This document shows, in pieces, positions 17,777 to 25,533 of a DNA stretch of 53,127 nucleotides. The stretch comes from JANMCE01 sp963791625 (lineage in GTDB: Bacteria; Actinomycetota; Acidimicrobiia; Acidimicrobiales; Ilumatobacteraceae). The stretch spans positions 1 to 53,127 of the forward strand of contig CAWBTA010000010.1 of assembly GCA_963791625.1 (NCBI GenBank), read 5' to 3'. The position numbers were made by a program, and so were the translations under genes. Below the pieces are notes generated by a model. It was not told where the DNA came from. It saw nothing but the letters and a program-made list of their open reading frames with translations, and searched no databases. Numbering within the stretch: the first letter of the stretch is position 1; every line of letters starts with the position of its first letter.

Positions 17777-18175
17777 ATGACCACCACCGAGCAATCCACG
17801 GTCAGTACCGGACCGGCCACCCTTTTCGACCGTATCGGCGGTCGCGCCGGCCTGGAGAAGATCGTGCCAGACGTCGTCCAACTGCACTTGGAGAACCCCG
17901 TGTGCGGCGAGCGCTTCCGCGCCGCCAAGAAGCCGCCCGCCGAGTTGACTCGGCTGGCCATCGAGTTCTTCGCCAGCGGCCTCAGCGGTATCGCCACCTA
18001 TGACGGCCTCTCCATGCCCGATGCCCATGCCGGTATGGGCATCACCGATGCCGAGTACGTGGCCGTGCTCGATGACATCCTGGCGGCATTGCAGCGACAC
18101 AACGTGGGCCAGCAAGAGCAAGCGGAGCTGCTGTACATCGCGTACACCATGAAGTCGGAGATTATCGCGAAATGA
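17777..18175 (+). CDS. Truncated haemoglobin (group I-like)
   Basis: ATG 17777 follows GAGGAG at seven bases. The 132-residue protein has the 2-on-2 globin pattern: TLFDRIGGRAGLEKIV (helices A/B), a central helix, and DAHAGMGITDAEYVAVLDDIL with the probable proximal His84. The family binds O2 or NO and often detoxifies NO. Its stop overlaps the start of the Cys-rhodanese (ATGA), giving a two-gene operon divergent from the rhodanese/BTAD pair. The control region between them carries the palindrome and the GTTCCC array. Confidence 0.88.
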   Translation: MTTTEQSTVSTGPATLFDRIGGRAGLEKIVPDVVQLHLENPVCGERFRAAKKPPAELTRLAIEFFASGLSGIATYDGLSMPDAHAGMGITDAEYVAVLDDILAALQRHNVGQQEQAELLYIAYTMKSEIIAK

Positions 18176-18567
18176 GCATCCTCACCGCCCTCATCGAGCA
18201 GGCCGACGCAGTGGTCATCTCACTCACCCCGGAGCAGTTCGCCGCCGAGGCAGACGACCCGAAGACGGTCGTCGTCGACGTGCGCGAAACTGACGAGCGC
18301 GTGGCGTCTGGCAGCGTCGCTCACGCCGTACACGTGCCTCGCGGCCTGCTCGAATTCCGCGCCGATCCCGAAAACGCCGGACACAACCCGCGACTGCTAC
18401 CGCACACCCGCGTGCTGCTCTACTGCGACGACGGCAGCCGCTCGGCGCTGGGCGCCACGTCGTTACACACCCTCGGCTACACCAACGTCGCCCAACTAAA
18501 GGGCGGCCTGCGCGCCTGGGAAGCAGCTCGGCTACCACTCGTGGGCCGGATACCCCCGCCGTACTGA
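18172..18567 (+). CDS. Rhodanese-domain sulfurtransferase (Cys present)
   Basis: A 131-residue single-domain rhodanese. VVVDVRETDERVASGSVAHA and VPRGLLEFRADPENAG match the Cys-less paralogue closely, but the active loop is LLYCDDGSRSALGA with the catalytic Cys. It should carry a persulfide and transfer sulfur. It is translationally coupled to the truncated haemoglobin. Its 3' end overlaps the convergent glycosylase gene by 36 bp. Confidence 0.88.
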   Translation: MSILTALIEQADAVVISLTPEQFAAEADDPKTVVVDVRETDERVASGSVAHAVHVPRGLLEFRADPENAGHNPRLLPHTRVLLYCDDGSRSALGATSLHTLGYTNVAQLKGGLRAWEAARLPLVGRIPPPY

Positions 18568-19659
18568 CTGCTCGTGTTGCAGCCAGCGGGTGAGTTCGGA
18601 GATCTCGTGGTCGACAGCTGCCGCGACCGCTCTGCTGAACGGTGCGTCTTCGTGAACGGCATCGACTCGCAGCGCGCCGGTCTTGCGGTTGGTGGTGGCG
18701 TCAAGTTTTCCGATGAGGCGGTCGTTGTGCAGGATCGGGAGTGCGTAGTAGCCCCAGCGTCGCTGAGGCGCTGGTTTGAACATCTCGAGCGCATAGTCGA
18801 ACTCGAAGAGATCGCGCATTCTCGTGCGTTCGTGGATGAGCCGATCGAGTGGTGATAACAACGCCGTTCGACCCGTGAACGGCTTACCAAGCTGATCGGG
18901 ATCGACACGCCATTGGCCGGGAACACCCTCGATGACCGCTGCCTCGCCGACATCGCCGACGTCGGCCGGCTCGACGGGACATTCCGGCCCACGGGGACGG
19001 GCGATGCCAAGCGAGCGGAGCCGTTTCTCGTTGCGGATCCGTTCAGCCGCGTCGGCTGGCACGATCGGGGCATCAGGATAGACACGTTCGGCCATGTCCC
19101 AGAGCCGATCACGTCCGCGGCGGCCGGTGACGGCGACTTCACCGCGCTGGGTCATGAACTCGAGCATCATGGCGATGTTCTTGTCGTTGTTCCACCCGCT
19201 CGATGCCCACGGCTTCACGCAGGTATCGGGAAGTTCACTCTGTTTGAGCGGGCCTGATGACCGCAACCGGCGGATGATGTCACGACGGCAGGCGTCATTC
19301 GATGTGACCCAGTCGCGTTGTGTCTTCTTGAAGTTGCGCAGCTCGCCCGTTCCGGGCCACTGGGCCATGTCGGCCTGATAGAGGGCGATGTCCTCGCTCG
19401 GGCGCAACATGCCGCGGAGATCGACGACCGAGTGATCGGCAATTGCACGTCGGAGTTCGGCCGTGTCGTAGCCGGATCCGAGTCGGCTCCACAGCACCAG
19501 ATCGGCGCTGGGCGCCACTGCGGCGGTCCAGTCGAGCTGCAACACCGTCAAACGCCGAACGACATCGGCGAAGTCAGCGGGCCGAGCCGAGTCGAGCAGT
19601 TGCGCCCGTATGGCAATTCGCCGAGCGTCTCGGCGCGAAAGTCGGTGAACCGTCTCCAC
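18532..19659 (-). CDS. YcaQ/AlkZ-like winged-helix DNA glycosylase family protein
   Basis: GTG 19659 starts the conserved region (VETVHRLSRRDARRIAIRAQLL). The 375-residue protein has the HTH_42 layout: paired winged helices (LTVLQLDWTAAVAPSADLVLWSRLG in two parts), a charged helical core, and C-terminal LLSPLDRLIHERTRMRDLFEFDY and GYYALPILHNDRLIGKLDATTNR. Relatives unhook interstrand crosslinks (YcaQ) or excise alkylated bases (AlkZ). The catalytic QxQ/QxD signature cannot be assigned with certainty; LQLDW (Q-L-D) in the first helix region is the candidate. Monocistronic. Confidence 0.85.
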   Translation of the reverse strand: METVHRLSRRDARRIAIRAQLLDSARPADFADVVRRLTVLQLDWTAAVAPSADLVLWSRLGSGYDTAELRRAIADHSVVDLRGMLRPSEDIALYQADMAQWPGTGELRNFKKTQRDWVTSNDACRRDIIRRLRSSGPLKQSELPDTCVKPWASSGWNNDKNIAMMLEFMTQRGEVAVTGRRGRDRLWDMAERVYPDAPIVPADAAERIRNEKRLRSLGIARPRGPECPVEPADVGDVGEAAVIEGVPGQWRVDPDQLGKPFTGRTALLSPLDRLIHERTRMRDLFEFDYALEMFKPAPQRRWGYYALPILHNDRLIGKLDATTNRKTGALRVDAVHEDAPFSRAVAAAVDHEISELTRWLQHEQSVRRGYPAHEW

Positions 19660-19704
19660 GACCCAGAGCCTACGTTTGCACCTCAAGCCGCATTTGGAAT
19701 GCCG

Positions 19705-20961
19705 TCAGCCGGACGGCGTGCCGAGTAGCTTGCCGAGCGCATCGAAGAGTTCGTCGATGAGGTATTCCTCGTGGATCACGAGCCGTCGAGCAGCGAACTC
19801 GACCGATAGCTGCGGGTCCCACGGAGTTGGTCCGGTCTCACCCGCGTCGGGGAGTAGCTCAAGCATGTCGGCAGCTGCACGAACGAGAGCGCGCCGGTAG
19901 GCCGGTGCGCTCATTTCCCATGGAACCGCGCCGATCTCGGACATACGTCTGCAGATTGCGATGCCGGGCGAGTCGAAGTCGCCGTGATAGCGCACAGTCG
20001 CTCCGGAGGCGACGAGTTGCTGCACCAACGTGGTAACCGTCGTCGAGGGGTTACCGTTCGCCGCGACCACGCACCAGGGAGAATCGTTTCCGACAGCCGC
20101 TTCGAGTACTTGTGGGTTCTCAACGACAAGCACCGGGCATCCCGATCGAACGGTCACCGGATGGGTTTGCAGCGCAAGGAGCGACAGGTGAACCGGGAGC
20201 CCCGCATCGGATGCCGTATGGCAGAGCGTCGCCACCGGTGAGCTTCCCTCGACTGGCAATCGCCAGGTCAACACCGGGGCTGAGACACGATCGGTCAGAA
20301 TTCCGGCCGCCTCCCAGATCTCTCTGGCGTCACGCTGGCCAGAGCGTGACGCGCGATCAGGCGGGGTAAAGGCATGCTGAAGGGCACGCCGAGCGATGGC
20401 TTCGCGCCGTGTTCCGGCATCGAGAGCGTGCGATGACCCGAAAACAGAGGCGGCGACGTGCGCCCGGCTGACAAGGATGCTGGGATCACGATCGACTAAC
20501 CGCCGAACATCCGATGAGATGCGTGCGACATCGTCGGCGGTGAACCGACGCAGCGCTCCGGACGCAATAACTTCATCGGCCCATGCAGGTGCCCATTCCT
20601 CGGGCCACGTGGCCGCCACTTCACGAATCGTGTGCCGGGCCGCGTCGGAGCGTGACCGGTTCACGCGCCGCTCGTCGGCGGTGGTCGAGGGTGCAAAACC
20701 GAGGCGGCCGAGCGCTGAGACAAGGTCGTCGGCCACACCGCGCGCCGCGAGCGCAGTCTCGATCTGCAGAAGCGACAGCCTCCTCGGCGCAGCCCGTGTG
20801 CCGAGGAGCGACGCGAGCGCGAGCGCGCCGTTCGGGCCGAGATCGGGAACAACCATGCCGCCTCGCCAGTCGGTGCCGTTCTTCGAAAGTCGCGCTTGTA
20901 CGGCTTGCCAGAGCGGCGCCAGCGGCGGACCCAGAAGCGACTTCGGAACGTCACTCACCAC
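19705..20961 (-). CDS. jetD: Wadjet type II nuclease subunit JetD (TIGR02679-like)
   Basis: The 418-residue protein ends in a Toprim domain: the glutamate is in VLVVENPQVLEAA and the aspartates in VRYHGDFDSPGIAI, the metal site of topoisomerase VI-like nucleases. The N-terminal part has LGTRAAPRRLSLLQIETAL and the long helical linker typical of this family. JetD cleaves DNA when the Jet SMC complex has reeled in small circular DNA. Its GTG start overlaps jetB by 7 bp, and it is last in the operon. Confidence 0.9.
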   Translation of the reverse strand: MVSDVPKSLLGPPLAPLWQAVQARLSKNGTDWRGGMVVPDLGPNGALALASLLGTRAAPRRLSLLQIETALAARGVADDLVSALGRLGFAPSTTADERRVNRSRSDAARHTIREVAATWPEEWAPAWADEVIASGALRRFTADDVARISSDVRRLVDRDPSILVSRAHVAASVFGSSHALDAGTRREAIARRALQHAFTPPDRASRSGQRDAREIWEAAGILTDRVSAPVLTWRLPVEGSSPVATLCHTASDAGLPVHLSLLALQTHPVTVRSGCPVLVVENPQVLEAAVGNDSPWCVVAANGNPSTTVTTLVQQLVASGATVRYHGDFDSPGIAICRRMSEIGAVPWEMSAPAYRRALVRAAADMLELLPDAGETGPTPWDPQLSVEFAARRLVIHEEYLIDELFDALGKLLGTPSG

Positions 20962-22136
20962 AGCGATGCCTGATCCGGTTCGGCGGTCGAGTCGACGTCA
21001 TCCATCATGGACAGTTCCACGGCGAAGCGGAACGCCGCCGGGAGCACCCGGACGACATCACCGTCGACGCTCATCTCGACAAGACGATGGTCGGCCAGCA
21101 CGTCCAGAACATCGTTGGTGAGCGCCTCGGGTTGGTCGGCGAGCTGTGACCAAAAGCGTCGGTGGGCCGCACCAAGGTCAGCCACAAGCCGAACCACATC
21201 GTCACGCGGAAGCGTGTCGGATCCGTCCGCGACAAGGCGATCGACGAGCAGCAGCGCAGCATGACCTGTCGTGCCTGTCGCCGGGAAACGGCTGTCGGTC
21301 AGCCGCGACGACGCGTCGATTGCCGCGAGTCCTTCGGCTCGGGCCTCAAGTCGAAGGTCGAACATCTCGGACAGGATCTCGGCTTCCTCACCGAGGCGTC
21401 TGCGCAATTCGCCCCACTCGGCGTCGGTCAGATCAGAGCGATAGAGCACCGGCTCCTCCACCAGCTGCGCACGCATCCAAACACGGCCGTTGCGACGCTC
21501 CTCGGAACGGTCGACCAACTCGCCGGCCGTTTCCGCCAACGTCAGCGCCGGCAGTGACACAAGCGCAATCCGGTCGGGCCGCAAGCGCAGCACGGCATCA
21601 GCCGACTCGTCCCCGGCATAGCGATCCACCCGATCGTGCATCTCGCTGACAAGACCGTGAGCCATCATCCACCGTAGGGCCGTCACGAGTGAGCGCCGCT
21701 CACTCGTATCGTCAATGATCGAGATATCGGCATCAGCCGCGGCCGAGCGTATTTCGTGGACAAGGTCGCGGAGCGAGATGACATTCGGTCCGGCGGCGAT
21801 CGCGGCGAGCGTGAGCGCGAGCATCACGTATTCGCGTCGCGTGAACGGCCGGGGTTGACTCGAGACGGTCATCAGCTGCCGGCGACCGGGGACGGTCGTG
21901 GTTTTGAACAAGCGGGCCGAGTCGGCCGTGACCTGCAGCCGGTAACCGAGACGCTGCGTGAACCATCGATCGAGCAGCTGTTCATGACGACGGACGAGCC
22001 GGAAGATCTCCGGATCGGCCTCCATCCGCACGAACGGTTGGGTGATGAGGTGACGAGCGACCGCACGCTGCTCGGCGACGACGTGGCCGTTCGCGGAGAC
22101 TTCGGTACCGGCGGGCATCGGCTTGTGCACAGTCAC
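20955..22136 (-). CDS. jetB: Wadjet type II subunit JetB (TIGR02678/DUF2398-like)
   Basis: The 393-residue protein has family features: ARHLITQPFVRMEADPEIFRLVRRH, YRLQVTADSARLFK, RPFTRREYVMLALTLAAI and a C-terminal winged-helix region (DDVVRLVADLGAAHRRFW). JetB is the KITE subunit that bridges the SMC and the kleisin. It overlaps jetA by 4 bp and jetD by 7 bp. Confidence 0.9.
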   Translation of the reverse strand: MTVHKPMPAGTEVSANGHVVAEQRAVARHLITQPFVRMEADPEIFRLVRRHEQLLDRWFTQRLGYRLQVTADSARLFKTTTVPGRRQLMTVSSQPRPFTRREYVMLALTLAAIAAGPNVISLRDLVHEIRSAAADADISIIDDTSERRSLVTALRWMMAHGLVSEMHDRVDRYAGDESADAVLRLRPDRIALVSLPALTLAETAGELVDRSEERRNGRVWMRAQLVEEPVLYRSDLTDAEWGELRRRLGEEAEILSEMFDLRLEARAEGLAAIDASSRLTDSRFPATGTTGHAALLLVDRLVADGSDTLPRDDVVRLVADLGAAHRRFWSQLADQPEALTNDVLDVLADHRLVEMSVDGDVVRVLPAAFRFAVELSMMDDVDSTAEPDQASLW

Positions 22137-23707
22137 GTGACGGCTCCGACGACGTCGTCGACATCGGCGCGAATTCGTTGCAGACGGACCTCGAACCCGT
22201 ACATCGTCAAGGTCCCTTCCGGGCTCGACACCGTAGTAGCTGCATCATGCACTCGACGCACGGCGCAGTGCACCCATGCATCGGTAACCAGCCGATCCTG
22301 GCCTGCACCCTCACCCGTGCGCCCGGCATGCGTGGACCGACCGATCAACGACCGCAGGTGCGAGAACGCTGCGTGCGAAAGATGCGCCCCATCGATCGAT
22401 CCGTCGTCGGCGCACGCGGCAAGCAACTCGTCCACGACGCGCTGCTGCGTGACCCGCTCATACTCGCGGCGTCGTCGAAGCATCTCGCGTTCCAGCGACC
22501 GGTCACGGATCGGCGTAACCTTCCCGCGCTGGCCGACCTCGCCGCGTTCCCGAAGAGCCACCGGAACCACAGCCCGCGGGGCCGCGGACCACGGTGTCAC
22601 CGTTGCCACGGGATCATCGACATCGGCCGAAAGCGCGCTCAGATGCCGACATGACGTGAGGCCGAACGCGGCCGTCACCAGCACATGGGCTTCGTCGGGC
22701 GTAGCGGCGTCGAGGAATCGCGCGAGCTTGACGAAGTCGGCACGACGCGAGGCCCCACCAAGACCGCTCCGAGAGAGCCTGGTCAGATTGGCCGTCAGAG
22801 TTCGGACGGCGGCAATGGCCTGATCGGTGAGCTGATCGAGCCGGGCGCGGCGCCCCGCGACTGGTTCGAACCACTGGGCGAGGTGATCCCAGTCGTCGCG
22901 ACGGGTTCCTGGTTGGCGCCGAACAGAGACCTGCTCGGCGAGCCCGGCATCATCAACGCGCGCGGCCAGGCCCGTGTGCAATCCGGCCACGAGTTCGTCC
23001 AGGTCGGCGGCCAGTTGACGGAGGTGCTGCGCGATCGGGCGCGTCATCCGTTCGATCTCGGTGAGCTGTTCGGACACGTAGTCGACGAGCACGCCAGCGA
23101 AGAACTGCACCTCGTCGGCGCGGAGGTCATAGCGGCTCTGCCACTGGTTCAGCTCGGCGAAGAACTGGGTGAGTTCTGTCGTGAATTGCTCGTGCAGATC
23201 AAAGACCGTCCGAACCGCATCGGCGAGCGCGTTGGGATCGGCGCGACCGATTCCGGCATCGCAGAGTTCGAGAAGGCGGACGAGACCGCGGTCGAGCTCG
23301 CGAAGCCGACCGGCGTTCACGTCACCGATCTCGTCGATGCCAGCGAGCACTCGTTCAACGAGCTCGAAAACCTCCTGCCCCTCACGGGTGATGAGGTACC
23401 GGCTTCGGCGACGGTAATAATCATCGAGACTGGTCGGGTTGCCGACCGTGGACGACACGGTCAGGTTTCCCCACCGGCGGAGGCTTTCGAGCCGATCGCC
23501 GACAACTTGTGGGTCGACGCCCTTGCCCTCTATCGCGGCGATCACATCATCGGGCGTGAACTCGGCAAAGAACGTGCCCGCGAACAGCTCCAGGATCGCC
23601 CGATAGTCGCGCCACTCCTCGCCTCCGAGGTAGCGGAAGAGCTGGCGGGCCCGTTCCCCGACTGCGTCAGCCGCCACGATAGGACCGTCGGGATTCTGCT
23701 CGCTCAC
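22133..23707 (-). CDS. jetA: Wadjet type II kleisin subunit JetA (TIGR02677/DUF2397-like)
   Basis: The 524-residue protein has the family's N-terminal winged helix (QLFRYLGGEEWRDYRAILEL), the segment LRRWGNLTVSSTVGNPTSLDDYYRRR in two parts, and long amphipathic helices (AVRTVFDLHEQFTTELTQFF, WQSRYDLRADEVQFFAGVLV) expected of a kleisin that connects SMC heads. A basic segment (REMLRRRREYERVTQQRV) lies near the C-terminus. It overlaps both flanking jet genes by 4 bp, so the operon is translationally coupled. Confidence 0.9.
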   Translation of the reverse strand: MSEQNPDGPIVAADAVGERARQLFRYLGGEEWRDYRAILELFAGTFFAEFTPDDVIAAIEGKGVDPQVVGDRLESLRRWGNLTVSSTVGNPTSLDDYYRRRSRYLITREGQEVFELVERVLAGIDEIGDVNAGRLRELDRGLVRLLELCDAGIGRADPNALADAVRTVFDLHEQFTTELTQFFAELNQWQSRYDLRADEVQFFAGVLVDYVSEQLTEIERMTRPIAQHLRQLAADLDELVAGLHTGLAARVDDAGLAEQVSVRRQPGTRRDDWDHLAQWFEPVAGRRARLDQLTDQAIAAVRTLTANLTRLSRSGLGGASRRADFVKLARFLDAATPDEAHVLVTAAFGLTSCRHLSALSADVDDPVATVTPWSAAPRAVVPVALRERGEVGQRGKVTPIRDRSLEREMLRRRREYERVTQQRVVDELLAACADDGSIDGAHLSHAAFSHLRSLIGRSTHAGRTGEGAGQDRLVTDAWVHCAVRRVHDAATTVSSPEGTLTMYGFEVRLQRIRADVDDVVGAVT

Positions 23708-25533
23708 GCCCCTCCCACGCGGCTCAGGACGTGGCCGTTCCAGCGGTAATGCTCAAGCATGATCACGCCCATCGCCTCGTCACGAACCACCTCGGTGATG
23801 GAAAGCTCGGGTACCTCGGCGTGTGTACCCCAGAGCCGCTCGCTGGTTGCGATGAGATCGAGATCGAGTGCCACGAGCAGCCCGAACAGTTGGCCATGGT
23901 TGTCCTCCGACACTTTGGCAAAGGCGTCATCGAGAAGGACGAACCGCGGGCTCGCCGTCACTCGGAGACCGTTGGTCGAGCGGCGCTCAGTTTCGTCGCT
24001 CTGTTCAGCCATCGCGTCGCACGACGCGGCAACGGCTGCGAACAGCGGCAGATAGGTAACAAGCTTCTTCTCGCCCTCAGACAGTGGAGTGGAGCGGGTC
24101 AACTTCGTTTCGGGGCGTTCACCTCGGCGGAGCATCACGGAGAGTTCGAACCAACGCCGATAGTCCAACGTCTCGGCGATGAGCTGACGATACGGTGTCT
24201 CGGGCTGCTCGCGCCGGACCGTTTCAAGCCGGTGCGAGAGCAGTACACGCAGCTCACCTTCGTCATCGTCGGTGCGCAGGTCAGGCACGCGCGAGAGCAG
24301 CTCGATCATGCGCTGCATGCCCGGCTCGAGTTCTGGGTCGTGTCGCCACCGGAGTCGAACGCCGATGCCGTGCGCTGTGGCAATGACTCCGAGCCGAGTG
24401 TTCATCAGATCGATCAGCCGCTGCGCGCCGTGCAACTTCTCGGCTACTTCGCGCGCAACGAGCCCCTGCAGTAGCTCGCGCAACGCCGCATCCTGCTTGG
24501 CCGAGAGCAGCGCATCGAGCTGTTGGTGTTGTGCGGCCACGGCACGCGCCGCAACAGCCAGGGTGGCGCGGCCGGTCGGCCCGACCACTTCAATGCTCAT
24601 GGGCAGCAAAGGGTCGGGTTGGCTCGTGTCGGCGTCCCAACCCGCTCCGAGCGAGTCGCGCCGTTGCCGCAGTGACTGGCGAACACCATCGGCCGTAACC
24701 GCAGCTATGCCAGCGGGTAGTCGGGTGTCGATCGCGTCGGCCAGCTCCGTCAGCCCCGCTGCTCCGGTGCCGCTGGTGACCAGCATGCCGTCGCTCGCGT
24801 CGGACACCGCGTCGACGATGCCGGGCGCGCCGACCACCGAACGCAACGCCGCGAGATGGCGCTCACAGTCGGCATCGGCCGCAACCCGGGCTTCGGTGGC
24901 CGCCTTCGCTTCGGCCGCCGATTGCGCTCGGGCCTCGACAGCGACATCGCGCTCAGCTTGGAGGCGGACGACATCACGTTCGGAGTCCTCGAGTTGCGCT
25001 CGGTATCGATCGCGTTCATCGATCACTTGGCGGTAGTCAGCGCCGACGCTGTTCTCGAGTATCGCAAGGCGCGCCTGCTCGCCATTGTGCTCACTGTCCA
25101 GGTGGCGACACGACGCTTCTTGGTTCGTCACGTCGGAGGCGGTGCGCGCCAGGGCCGCGACCGCTGACACCCAAGCGGCGAACGACCGGTCGAGCATGTC
25201 GAGCGACTTGACTGTTTGCCGGACCGAAGCCGCTAGGGCCACAAGATCAGCCGTGATTTCTGTCAGCCCGACTTCGTCTGCCGGCAGCCGAAGCGTGGTC
25301 GCTGCATGGTGCAAGCGATTGGAGGCCTCGGCGGCGGCGCGGTCGGCGGCGGCCGCTGACGTGGCCGCCCCGGCCACACGCTCCGACGCCCGTGCCGCCT
25401 CGCGGTCGGCCGCCTCGAGTGCAAGGCGGGCGGCAACAACCGCGTCGAGGCCAGGCAGGTTCCGGCGATGCTGCTCGGCGGTGGAGCGCTCGACGAGCAG
25501 GCGATCACGTTCAGTTGCAGCGGCCGAAAGCGC
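23704..25533 (-). CDS. jetC: Wadjet SMC-like ATPase JetC, C-terminal part after a frameshift
   Basis: This frame continues the JetC coding sequence after a one-base shift near 25534. It begins with ALSAAATERDRLLVERS, runs through long coiled coil (AARASERVAGAATSAAAADR), and ends with the SMC head: signature LSEGEKKLVTYLPLF and Walker B PRFVLLDDAFAKVSEDN, then LDLIATSERLWG. The frame is open further 5' (to 25752), but that part is out of phase with the protein. Stop overlaps jetA start by 4 bp. Confidence 0.88.
   Translation of the reverse strand, partial: ALSAAATERDRLLVERSTAEQHRRNLPGLDAVVAARLALEAADREAARASERVAGAATSAAAADRAAAEASNRLHHAATTLRLPADEVGLTEITADLVALAASVRQTVKSLDMLDRSFAAWVSAVAALARTASDVTNQEASCRHLDSEHNGEQARLAILENSVGADYRQVIDERDRYRAQLEDSERDVVRLQAERDVAVEARAQSAAEAKAATEARVAADADCERHLAALRSVVGAPGIVDAVSDASDGMLVTSGTGAAGLTELADAIDTRLPAGIAAVTADGVRQSLRQRRDSLGAGWDADTSQPDPLLPMSIEVVGPTGRATLAVAARAVAAQHQQLDALLSAKQDAALRELLQGLVAREVAEKLHGAQRLIDLMNTRLGVIATAHGIGVRLRWRHDPELEPGMQRMIELLSRVPDLRTDDDEGELRVLLSHRLETVRREQPETPYRQLIAETLDYRRWFELSVMLRRGERPETKLTRSTPLSEGEKKLVTYLPLFAAVAASCDAMAEQSDETERRSTNGLRVTASPRFVLLDDAFAKVSEDNHGQLFGLLVALDLDLIATSERLWGTHAEVPELSITEVVRDEAMGVIMLEHYRWNGHVLSRVGGA

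Noticed and set aside
17628..17780. Fifty-codon frame upstream of the truncated haemoglobin, stop overlapping its start
   Set aside because: It has no ribosome site and a Pro/Trp/Arg-rich composition, and is created by the palindrome and repeats; kept only as a remark.
25511..25533. TGA ending the jetC N-terminal frame as a fourth selenocysteine codon
   Set aside because: The homologous sequence continues in a different frame, so a one-base shift explains it; reading through the TGA in the same frame gives no conserved sequence.
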